Both the position numbers and the translations under genes were made by a program. Positions 46,474 through 56,718 of a DNA stretch of 64,000 bases are shown here, in pieces. The notes beneath the pieces were generated by a model that was not told the origin of the DNA, did no database searches, and worked only from the letters and a program-made list of their open reading frames with translations. The stretch's first letter is position 1; every line of letters begins with the position of its first letter. This stretch comes from Herpomyces periplanetae. Taxonomy: Eukaryota > Ascomycota > Laboulbeniomycetes > Herpomycetales > Herpomycetaceae. The DNA lies in contig WMKJ01000032.1 of the NCBI GenBank assembly GCA_009733715.1, forward strand, positions 49,327-113,326, written 5' to 3'.

Positions 46474-48084
46474 TTACAACCGAGATTTGGGAATTTTTGG
46501 TAGAGCAAGCCAGAAAACATAAGTCACGACTAGCATTCCTAAAACTACTGGTTGTAGTACCTGAACACCAAACTTCTGAGCAATTGCACCAACCATGAAG
46601 GGGAACAGACCAGCACCAACACTGCCGAACGCCACTGCAAAACCAATTATGCTAACGTGTAAACGCCTGGGTAAAAGTTTTGTAGATGCTGCAATGGCCG
46701 CAGGAAACATTGGACCAAGGAAGAAACCCTGAAGTGAAACAGCTACGGCTGATAACAAAAATTTTGGAACCAACCAAAAGAGTAAATGCAAACCCATGAC
46801 GATAGGCAGGTATATAGAAATTGATAAAGTTTCACCGACTCGAGGTGTCACGAATCCAAGAATAAATCTTCCCACGGTTAATCCCAACCAAAATCCTGTA
46901 GCGGACATTCCACTGGCAAATGGAGTTCCACCACGTACACGAATCATAAAAGTTACTATCCATCCACCCATGGCAACTTCAGTTCCAACGTATGTTATGA
47001 TAAAAAGTGTCATGAGCCATACGATCCGAGCCCAAGGTTTTTTTGTTAAGGCTTGTTTGAAGAGGGTTATAGAATTGTTGCACTCTTCTTTATCACCATG
47101 TTCATTCCTTTCATCGGAAGACTCGGCTCTTGAACCCCAAAATGTCCAAACACACATAACTAATTCAATTATGGCCAAAGATAACTATAGATAATAAAGA
47201 GTGTTTTTTATTAATATGATATATTTTAATTGAATTTTATAAGTCAAGCGCACGTACCATCATATAATAAAAGTTATACCATGGTAAATTAAATTTGGAC
47301 GTAACCGCAGTTGCAATAATTGGACTGACGGTTGCACCGAGACCGTAGAATCCGTGTAAAAATCCCAGGACTTCATTAACGTTGGACATATTTCCAACCC
47401 AAGCATTCCAAGCAGCATCTAGCAAGCCACCTCCTAGGCCCGAAAGTGAAAGGACAAAGACTAAAGCAATAAATGGAGGATGAAAACATGCCGCCATATA
47501 CGAGACAATTTGACATATAGGGCCAATGATAGCAACACCTCGTAAACCAAATTTATGATGAACAAATTGGTTAATTAATGCTGATATGGTATAGCCCACG
47601 ACTGGGGCTAAAAACCCCAAGGCGACAATTGCGTCGGATAAATGATAATATTTCTCAAGCTGCGTCAGAGTTAACATCTGTAAGGTTGACGATACCGGAA
47701 ATTAAACGCATGTGTTTGAGTATCCTACCGATGGTAAAAGAGCCTACATATAAAAAGATAGTAAGTATTGTCATGATCAACTAATTAACCGTGTCCAAAA
47801 TCAAGACTTACACCGAGTGCAGCATCATTGGCACCAAGGATAAATAATGACCAAAATGTAGCAATTGTGCGAAACCTATTAATACTTGGTTTATTCCACC
47901 GATGTACTGTTCCAGCACAGGATAATGAATCATTCTCTTTTAATCCACCTTTACCTTCAAAAGTTGCTGCACTAACAGCATCAGCTTCCAGGTCAGAGTT
48001 CATGTTAGCTATCCCGGAAGAGGGTAAACAGTTGACATGAAGGGGAGGTATAGGTGAGGTAGTATCAACTCTGGATAAATGCAT
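46474..48084 (-). CDS. Major facilitator superfamily transporter
   Basis: Five exons, complement of 46474-47184, 47258-47659, 47729-47743, 47812-48084, give about 466 residues with roughly 12 hydrophobic helices (four coding blocks, the third only 15 nt). The first helix reads FWSLFILGANDAALG. The 15-nt exon adds ALLPS, and LEKYYHLSDAIVALGFLAPV follows. This rebuilds the ALG-ALLPSLEKYYHLS segment typical of fungal MFS proteins related to Bsc6/FucP-like transporters. Later motifs are ALINQFVHHKFGLRGVAIIG, GLGGGLLDAAWNAWVGN and GFLHGFYGLGATVSP. In the second half WIVTFMIRVRGG and GFFLGPMFPAAIAAS appear. The substrate is unknown. An alternative acceptor 18 nt upstream of exon 3 would insert MLTLTQ. 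The exon count above is four blocks; I retract nothing else. Confidence 0.88.
47729..47743 (-). other. 15-nt microexon of the MFS transporter gene
   Basis: Five codons (ALLPS) flanked by a TATGTAG acceptor and a GTAGGA donor. Without it the segment between the first helix and LEKYYHLS loses the residues expected in this family. It is phase 0 on both sides. Confidence 0.65.
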
Positions 48085-50253
48085 TTTTTCATATATATGA
48101 TGTTATTATGAACCTTTGGATAAAAGGGAAGTGTTGGTAAAAGTACGTTAAATCGATGCTGTTTCGAGGACTTGAGTATATTTGATAGCCGGAACCAAAC
48201 CCGTGGTAAATGATTTAAATAGAGTTAAAGAGAAACGTATTTAGGTTGCTGATGCAATCAGAATATTGAACTGTATGCAAAGTAGCTTCAAAACCGAAGC
48301 AATAATGAAACAAGATAAAAGCTAGTGTTGCCGACTCCCTCTATATATAAACGTATTTGTAGGTAAGTCGTACATGAAAAGTTTCGCAAGCTAATGCAAA
48401 CAGCCCATTGAAATGATAAATTTTGCCCGATACACTGTAACTGGACATGTACAAAACGAGCGTTTTTGGGTAACAAAATGCGTGAACGAGGCTAGGTGTA
48501 GCCAGCCAAACTGACATGAAGACTAGAGAATTCAGGACACCCTGGTAATTGAAGTACAAAGAGGTGAGAAGAGGGAAAGGATTGCTTGGTAAGAAAATTT
48601 TTGATGGATGTTAGAAGACTAAACATTAGCGAGTTCCGAGGTAATGAAAGAGAAGAATAAGGCGGAGTGGATAACTAAGATGTAAGCATCAAACCACTAT
48701 TACATTTACCGGAAATATTTGGCAACGCAAGCGAAACGCCGGCTATTGGTAAAGGGTCCATTGAGAAAGTATAATTAGATTAGGTAGAGCAGAGACATGA
48801 GGAGTGAACATTGAGTGAAGGGTAGTGGCTCATCAATACAATAATTATCTAGAGTTGAAAGTATTGATAATGCAAAGGTACAGTAAAACTGTGTGATTTA
48901 TGCATATAAACGTGAGTAGTGAACAGACCCATGTAAATTCATGCTAGTATTATCAGAAGCTAAGAGTTGAAGATGCGGTGGCAAGAATTAGAACGCTAGA
49001 AGTAGTTGAAATAAATTTCTGCAAGGCAATCCGCAGGATATTATTGGATATAGGTAATTATTGGAAGTGATAAAAGAATTGTCCATTGAGTACTGACATG
49101 AGTTTAGAGTAAAGGAGAGTTGAACTGGGATATGATGATGAATGAACGGGTGAGAAAATTAATAAATATTCTATTTGAGATAGATAAAGCCTAGAATAGA
49201 CTGAAAGGCAATTGCAAAGGTATATCCTGATAGACGGGACATGGGAGAGAGAAGGGTGGGGGGAAGGGGGAAGGGATTGGCAATAGTAAGAGATGGTAAC
49301 GAAGTAAATAGATGGAGAAGAGAGTTAGGGTGAGGGAAAGAGAAAAGAAGAGGAGAAAAACGTGGGAAAAGTCCGCCTTAAATATTTCTCAATTATCAGC
49401 CAAATTCACATCTTTCCTCCTATTTCTCAAGTCCCCCACGATTTCCTTTTTTGCCTACAGACTCCTTCCCCTTCCGTTTTTATCCACAACTTACAGACGA
49501 AGCCCTTTCCATCTTCGTTCCTTCCCAAATTAGTACTACCCAGTTGTTTACTCACCAAAAACGGCAATTCCATCCCGTTAAATGTAACATATACATCCCA
49601 ACTCTAGACGACTGACTAAGTAGAGTATCATGTGATGAGACGTATTGAGAGGAAAGACGGTTTGAGAGGAAGATTTTAATGGAGAATTTATAGTTTGGCA
49701 AAGTTATTCTGAGGGGATTTTGCGAGTAAATTGTGTGGAACATTGCTCGATTGAACTCGATTCGTTATCGATAAAGTTATTACCCCAAAATAATCGTATG
49801 TTTATGGAATTGTACGTTTCCCAAGTTAAGGTTTAGCCAGTTAAAATACACAAAGATATTCTCGTGACAAGTTTTACAAAAAAGTTGGCAAAACGTAAGT
49901 AAAGTCTAATTAATCCACTACATATTCATTTGTTCACAAGTGCTGCATAAATTCACCTCAGATTTTTTATCTATATGTTTATACTTTGGCATTAAGTTTT
50001 TGCATCGGAAAAATTCCTTAAACTCATCGATATTTGCTAACTTTTCCTCTGATTTTAATATGTATTACCTTCACTTATTGACCTTTGTCCAAAAGTTCAA
50101 TTTTTTCATAACTTTAACGTTAATTTAATCATAATAACCACTATCAAAGCTCGCGTTTAACTTATTTAGTGGGTATTATTGTCACGTTAAACGTAAATAT
50201 AAATCCAATTTATACACATCAACTGATATTCTTCATCCTCTCACTACCTAGTC
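48085..50253. promoter_or_regulatory. Divergent promoter region MFS / VPS26 with strand-composition switch
   Basis: About 2.2 kb without a supported gene. The + strand is strongly purine-rich from about 48560 to 49375 and flips to pyrimidine-rich at about 49380-49560. Each gene is thus preceded by a pyrimidine-rich stretch on its coding strand. Overlapping open frames at 49312-49607 are low-complexity products of this composition. Confidence 0.55.
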
Positions 50254-51475
50254 ATGGCATTATTTTTCTCTGCTCCTTTGGACGTAGATATCATATTAGA
50301 TGATAATGATAAACGTGCAACTGTCGAGGTACGCTCCATCGATAAAAGCCATCGTGAAAGAGTCCCCCTGTACATGGATGGCGAGTCTGTCAAAGGTCAA
50401 GCAACCATTCGTCCTAAAGATGGAAAACGTTTAGAACATTCAGGAATAAAGGTTCAATTCATCGGTGCCATCGGTAAGCTTACAATTCGCATTCAGTTAT
50501 TATAATAATAAACACTACTTGGCTACCTTACCTTTCAGTTATCTTTTTTTACAAGCGACGTACATATAATAATAATTTCGTATCCAACCAATTCTTTAGA
50601 AATGTTCTACGATCGTGGTAACCATAACGAATTCCTATCACTCGTGCAAGAATTAGCTGCTCCAGGAGAACTTCAGCATCCACAAACGTTTGATTTTAAC
50701 TTCAAAAATGTCCAAAAACAGTTTGAATCTTATAATGGTTTTAACGTACGATTAAGGTATTTTGTACGAGTTACAGTATCTCGTCGTATGGCAGACGTAA
50801 TTCGTGAAAAAGATATCTGGGTATATTCTTATTGTCTACCCCCGGACACAGTAAACGCTATTAAGATGGATGTTGGAATTGAGGATTGTTTGCACATTGA
50901 ATTTGAGTATTCAAAGTGCAAGTATAGCTTGAAAGATGTTATAGTTGGACGAATTTACTTTCTTTTGGTGCGTTTGAAAATAAAATTCATGGAATTGTCA
51001 ATTATCCGCAAAGAGACCATTGGAACACCTCCAAACCAGTCCAATGAAAGTGAGGCTCTTGTCCGATTCGAAATCATGGATGGATCTCCTTCACGAGGTT
51101 CGTTAACCTTAGCTCTTTACATTTTATTCGTTCTTAAGTGTATAAGATCTTATACGTATTAACCATGCACACGAGTAGGGGAAACAATTCCGATAAGGTT
51201 ATTTCTTGGGGGACATGATCTTACACCAACGTTTAAAGATGTTAACAAAAAGTTTTCTACACGTTACTATCTAAGTTTGGTATTGATCGATGAAGGCAAG
51301 TATTTTTTTTTACCCATCACTTACGATTCGTAATTTTCATTAATGTTAATCCTTAAGATCAACTTTCGTAGATGCCCGAAGATACTTTAAGCAATCAGAA
51401 ATCATACTTTATCGGCAGGTGCCGGATGGACTACCATGTCCGGAATTCCAACGGCCGGAAATTCGAGTTGCATAG
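50254..51475 (+). CDS. VPS26: Retromer subunit Vps26
   Basis: Vps26 is an arrestin-fold subunit of the retromer, which recycles cargo from endosomes to the Golgi. Four exons (50254-50473, 50600-51097, 51179-51295, 51372-51475) give 312 residues. Motifs: LEHSGIKVQFIGAIE, MFYDRGNHNEFLSLVQELA, then LAAPGELQHPQTFDFNFKNV, ESYNGFNVRLRYFVRVTVSR. The next is GIEDCLHIEFEYSKCKYSL, then KDVIVGRIYFLLVRLKIKFM and EIMDGSPSRGETIPIRLFLG. The last exon gives DARRYFKQSEIILYR and ends PEIRVA. The third intron starts with GCAAGT instead of GT: a GC-AG intron, since the only nearby GT gives a wrong phase. The length fits the family. Its stop lies 49 bp from the stop of the WRAP53-like gene. Confidence 0.95.
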
Positions 51476-51524
51476 CCTTTTCTACGTCGCTATTTGACGG
51501 TTAATTATTAGCATGATCTACTTC

Positions 51525-53168
51525 TTAATTCTCACATTCTGACATATGGCGATACCGAAATATCTTCAACCAGGCTTCTCTAGATTTTCTTTGCTGCTGT
51601 ATCCCGGGGGTGTTTGAATTATAGTCATGGGATAATTTTGGCATTTCTCTAAGTGGAGAGGCACATGTAATGAATTCTCTTTGGTCATAAGAGCATTCAA
51701 CCGTGGTAACGGGTTCTGAAAGTTTATGTTAGGATTATTTGGGACGCAAGATTGACAGACAACGTACCCGAATGAGCAGACCATTCATACTGGGGTTCAA
51801 CGATATCGCATGAACTGGTGACATTTGACCAGCTGCGCACTCTACCATCAAGGCCACCAGCCCAAACGTTTACATGAGAAACATTTTTTGTGGGGGCAAG
51901 AGAGAAATTTTGTTTCAAGCTTGAAAGTGCGCGACGGCCGATCATTTGACAGACTTGTCGACCAGTATTACGAATATCGAATAAGCGAATATTATCACTT
52001 TGGAATTCGGATACAAATAAGTATATACCACATGGAGACCACTTCACTTCGGAAATTCGAGAGGGTATACTGGGGGTAGGTGATAGATTAGATGATGAAG
52101 AAGGGTGTAAAACAAAGGATGATACACAAGTACCGCGCCCTTCGTGCTCAAAAAAAGCAATAGTTCTTCCAAAGGTTCCCGCAGCCAGTAGTCCATGGCA
52201 AGATAAGCTTAAACAAGAAACTATACCGCGTTGAAAGTATTCCCATGGTGGAGTTAAACTGACCAAAGAACTTTGTAAACGACGACGACGACGGCGATGG
52301 CGGTTATGAGATATTGGTGTCCAGCGTATAGGGCCGTGAACAGCGGGGTATTCAATGTCAAATGTTGCTATACCACCACCTTCACGGGCAACGCCAGCTA
52401 CAAAACTATCATGATTCCGGGCCCATACGAGTGCACTCGCGGCAATGAATTCTTCAGTAGTGGGAAACTGTAGATGATATGATGCAAGTGATAGGCCAGA
52501 TAGATTGGATACGTTTACCAAACGTATGGGAAAATCTCGGGAAGAGTATAACATGAAACATTGGTCATGATTAAAGTCAGGGGCATAGTGTTTATTCTGA
52601 TCACTTGTTTGGTAAATTGATCGGAATTTGTGGGAATCACAAACGGTGTACGAAAGGATAGGAGTAGGAGATTTGAGAAAAGAAATTGGTGTGATGGTAG
52701 TTCGATTTTGGATGGGTTTGAAGGAATCATGAGACTCTGTTGGAGGTCTAGATCAATTAAGATTATTAATTGGAAATCAAATTTGTGCGGAGGTAAAATA
52801 AAGGCAAGTTAAGGTGAATTAAAAGTTTAGCCATACTTGTACGTACATGACGAAGGTATGAAGTTGATGTGATATGGTATGAGCAACAATGTAACGATGA
52901 AGGCCGTTTATGCTAAAATCGGGTTAGCAAGCCAAGGTGTATAGAGAAACTAAGATAACAGTTGCTATAGGGTAAATACATACGATTGAAGGGAACGGTA
53001 AGGAGAGGGTGTTGGGTGGGACAGAGGGTGTTGAGGTCGCGGTAAGCCAGGGAATTTGCGTGGATGAGAATGGATAAGTTGATCAAGGGAAGATGAATGA
53101 AAGATAGAAGAGTTAGCACGGATCATGGATGTAGTACTGGCACTAGAAGCATTAGTGGAAGTGGCCAT
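51525..53168 (-). CDS. WD40-repeat protein of WRAP53/TCAB1 type
   Basis: Human WRAP53 guides telomerase and scaRNPs to Cajal bodies; yeast Swt21 is related. Three exons, complement of 51525-51715, 51768-52747 and 52984-53168, give about 451 residues. The recognisable part starts at CFMLYSSRDFPIRLVNVSNL, corresponding to the family segment with a cysteine, phenylalanine and SSRDxPIxLW. It continues with a loop, FDIEYP, then a basic loop HRRRRRRLQSS. LSCHGLLAAGTFGRTIAFFE follows, then ISEVKWSPCGIYLFVSEFQS and NIRLFDIRNTGRQVCQMIG. The last junction joins YEWSAHSG to EPVTTVECSYDQ and adds a helical tail ending SECEN. The N-terminal exon (MATSTNASSASTTSMIRANS) is inferred from splice phase only. 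Family is probable; the telomerase role is not established for fungi. Confidence 0.72.
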
Positions 53169-54431
53169 TGTACTACAGATGTGTGCAATGGGTATCAGTA
53201 CATGTGCAAGCTATTTAGCATGTACGGGTTTAGCTCGACGGTTTGTAAAAGCGGGACCAGAATATAGGTGGAAGGAAAGTCTAAGGCTATAGAAATTATA
53301 CAGTATCCCGCGCAAAAGCTAGCCAGCGAATAGCTCAACGTTTCAATGATAAAACGACTGACTTGGTTTGGGGCATATTTAGTTTACTGGAATAAATGGA
53401 GACAAAGAGGAAAGGGAGAAGGATGAGATTAGAAGAAAATTCCAGTCGAAATAACAGGAGCGTAGCATGAAGGAAAGATGGACGAATGGATAGGTGGGTG
53501 GAATACATGTGATATTGGGTTACAAGTGAGCGGTACGAACAAATTAATAAATTGTCTTCATGTGTCAGTTATAGCACTGTATGCATGACATAGAGGTCTA
53601 TTAAAACGAAGCTACTGAAGCGTTGGATGGTAGATCCGCACATTATTTTATGATGATAGGTGAATCGAACGTGTAAGTTGTGAAACAAGTTTATCACAAC
53701 GATTCATTGGTTATGCCCGAATTTATGAGGTAGTACCGTTAATAATTAATAAATTTGAAGAGAAACGATAAATAAAACAGAATGAGCACGGCAGGGGTTT
53801 AGGCTGAACACATGCGGACGCATATATGCATGGACTGTTGGAGGACAAGACAGAATATATGCACACGCGCAAGGGAGTTACAAGGAAATCGTGGGCGCAA
53901 ACGTATAGAAGGGAGATTTTTTTAACTAGAAGGATATATTTCTGGTGATAAATGTGAGAGCAAAAAAAAGTCCACGCAACGATGGAAGGACACAGGTACA
54001 AGCACAAGCCGGTGAGCAAATTCATGCGCCCACGTAACATGTGCTATAAGTTTTGCGCATGAACAGAATCATTAATGGCGTGCGAAGTGACACGGGGCAT
54101 GAACAAGTAGCAAAAGGAACATTACGATTCCTCAGTACGATAAGACGGGTAGGGTTTGTGTGAGTGTGTATGTGGGCGCATTCATATCGTGAAGAGGTGA
54201 GATGAAGAGTAAGGGCAAAATTAACAAAGTTTTCAAGACACTTGGGCATATACATACGTACAGTATGTACAAAGAACAAAGGAACAGCAGGAGATGTAGG
54301 AATGACGGCTAGGATGGAGGGATTGATGAACATTCGGAGTTAGCGTAAAGAGGAGAAAGGGGAATCAATAATACAAATATAAATGAATGCGCAAAATCTT
54401 TCAAAAAAGGAGCAACCAAGAGCGCAAAATT
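53169..54431. other. Intergenic between two minus-strand genes
   Basis: About 1.26 kb, which should include the promoter of the WRAP53-like gene. It is purine-rich on the + strand, so pyrimidine-rich on the coding strand. Open frames at 53723-54333 on the minus strand are short and motif-free. Confidence 0.5.
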
Positions 54432-55522
54432 TTAAGGACAGGCCAAATCATATTTACGATTACGGCCCGCGTCAAAAGCCCCCCAGTGAGTTTCGTCGGC
54501 TGCCATACCGTTATCTCCAATACTCTTTGGTTTCCAAGGTTCATCAAAGGCTTCAAAGTAAAAAACGTTCATGTTTCTAGCAAGTGAACCACATGCTGCT
54601 TCTTTGAAAAATCGAGCGGCATTCTGAGTACCTGCAATAGCTGCAACATAATTATTTCCCCCATCACTAGGCCAGCCAGTTTCGCCCGTCCATATTTCAA
54701 TAGTTTTGCCTGGGGGAGCAAGATTTCGGATATGTTCGGAAGCAGCTAGAATATCGTTAAAATAGGTATCCTTGGCCGTATCGATTGATGAGCCTTGCCA
54801 ATAGGCAAAAGCATTGATGAGACTATATTAAACAAAGGTCAAAACTAATGAGATTCATATCTAGGCTTGTCAAATTGTTTTGGAACTTACAGTATCCCTG
54901 GACCACTTTGAATGATTTTATCGGCAATGCCGCTGTTAAGTAAATTCCACGAATCGGCCGTACCGACTTTAATATTGGGAAGCATACGGCTCACTTGATT
55001 TATACGTTCGAGTAATTGATCAGGCGATAAACTTTTGCGATACAAAGATTCTGAGCCTACTGTGACGGCGTAGATTTGCTCGGAAAAGTAGTTGGCGTAA
55101 TGAATCACATTTTCGGTGTCCGCGTTAAAGGAAGAATCCACATCAGCCCTAATGAATAAATGGTTAATACAAAACGGGCATCAACATACATCTTTGGTAT
55201 TGCAATCTAACGGTAACAATGGAATGGTAAAGTAGCGTTAAGGTACAAATTGATGAACATACCAAATTCCCAAGACTACTTTGAAACCTTTATTGCGAGC
55301 AGCTGGTAAAATTCTACCGGCAAAATTACAATCTGAAGCGGAATATCCACGAACAATACGAGCCGGTGAAGAGGCTATGATTGCATCAAAGTCTGCTTCA
55401 TAGTCGACTGTTTCTTTACACGAACCGTCTGCACGCTTAGTACCGAGTGAAAAACCGAGTAAACCAGCGGCTGCGCAAGATTTAAGTAGCAAGGAAGCAA
55501 CAAAAAGTGCCAGAGGTAACAT
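54432..55522 (-). CDS. Secreted GH17 glucanase, Bgl2/Scw type
   Basis: Enzymes of this family cleave or transfer beta-1,3-glucan in the fungal cell wall. Three exons, complement of 54432-54822, 54891-55148 and 55263-55522, give 302 residues. The N-terminus MLPLALFVASLLLKSCAAAG is a clear signal peptide. The TIM-barrel begins with GLLGFSLG and has RIVRGYSASDCNF, then GFKVVLGIWADVD. The acid/base glutamate is E120 in VTVGSESL and the nucleophile is E220 in WTGETGWPSDGG; both are intact. NVFYFEAFDEPWKP and HWGAFDAG close the barrel. There is no GPI signal or transmembrane tail, so it is probably soluble or wall-bound. The exon phases restore IW+ADVD and IL+LINAFAYW. Bgl2 and Scw4/10 are the nearest classes, but I cannot separate them. 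Confidence 0.92.
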
Positions 55523-56718
55523 TGTGATGAAAAACTGAGAGAACGTGAAAATGAGCTTGAAAACGTATGTGATTAATGGAATAAAAGAGCTATGGAAAGG
55601 GTGAAAGAAGAAATCGGAAGGGTAAAATAGGATGAGGTCTTAGGGGAGTATTTAAACTAAGCGAGCAAAATTGAATGGCGGCGTAGATTGAGGGTGTTTT
55701 AATACCTGTAAAAGTGTGCAGCATGGAACGATTCAAAGCTATTAAATGATAGATGGTTAAGGTAAGAAAAAGCAAGTAAATGGAGTGAGCGAGCGGAAAA
55801 AGTTTCGGAATCTCGTTGCAAGGGCTGAAGTTAGCGTTAAACTTAATAGTAAGGGTTTGAATGACAACGCCGAACCATTCCCTCGATTATATGGCTGTAA
55901 TTCCGCTATAACGAGCCTTTTTCCTTTTCTTACGCTAGCTAGTAAATAAAATCTCATAATTTTTTTTTCCTACTACCGCCGTATGCATATCAAAAGGGGG
56001 AAAATGGCGTAATAAGATAATAAATTTAGCTCGCTCTGAGGTTGATAATTAACCCATAATACTTGTTTATATTGTACAACGCAGCCACGAAAACACATTT
56101 TAAACACCCGATTAAATGAAATCATTAACTTCGTCAAGTTCAAATTTATTCTCATCCATCCATCATCTTATCCAAGGCACCTTGTACTCTAGATTCACCA
56201 TGGTAAATTCATTGACAAATAGGACTGTCCCCAAACACGCTTATACACTATCATCCAAAATGTTGATTAACCCCGCATGACCTTTTTTCGTATCCATACA
56301 TTTCCCCCATCAAACTATCTTAATATACTCTTAATTTGCATTGAACGAATCGTAAAATTCACCCAATCGAACAATTCGAAACGATCAATCCCAAAAATAT
56401 TTCCTTTTTGGGTAATTCGCCCATCGGACCTAAGTGCCGCCGACCCGGCGCCGTTCAGACGACACCCGGATCATCTTTTCTGCGATAAGGCTGGCGTCTC
56501 GTCCCGTCCCATTACTAAGCCGTACTGGAACAATTTTCCTCCGTTCCACGCGCACTTCGTAAATTAGCGAGTTGGACGGAAGGTTTGGGAGATTGACGAT
56601 AAAATTTTGTGACGACAGTTACATTGATGATAAACTGGTGTGTTTTTTTTGATGATACGGCCGGAGCATTAGGGTATGAAAATATTTTCTTGATTGTTCG
56701 CACCCACGGGATTTCGGA
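55523..56718. promoter_or_regulatory. Divergent promoter region GH17 gene / BOP1
   Basis: These 1.2 kb separate divergent starts. The + strand is purine-rich near the GH17 start. A GC-richer patch at 56420-56520 (GCCGCCGACCCGGCGCC) lies about 250 bp before BOP1 and may be its promoter. No gene is supported. Confidence 0.5.

Noticed and set aside
49312-49607. Overlapping Arg/Lys-rich and Pro/Ser-rich frames
   Set aside because: They are products of the strong purine-to-pyrimidine switch in base composition, not coding sequence.
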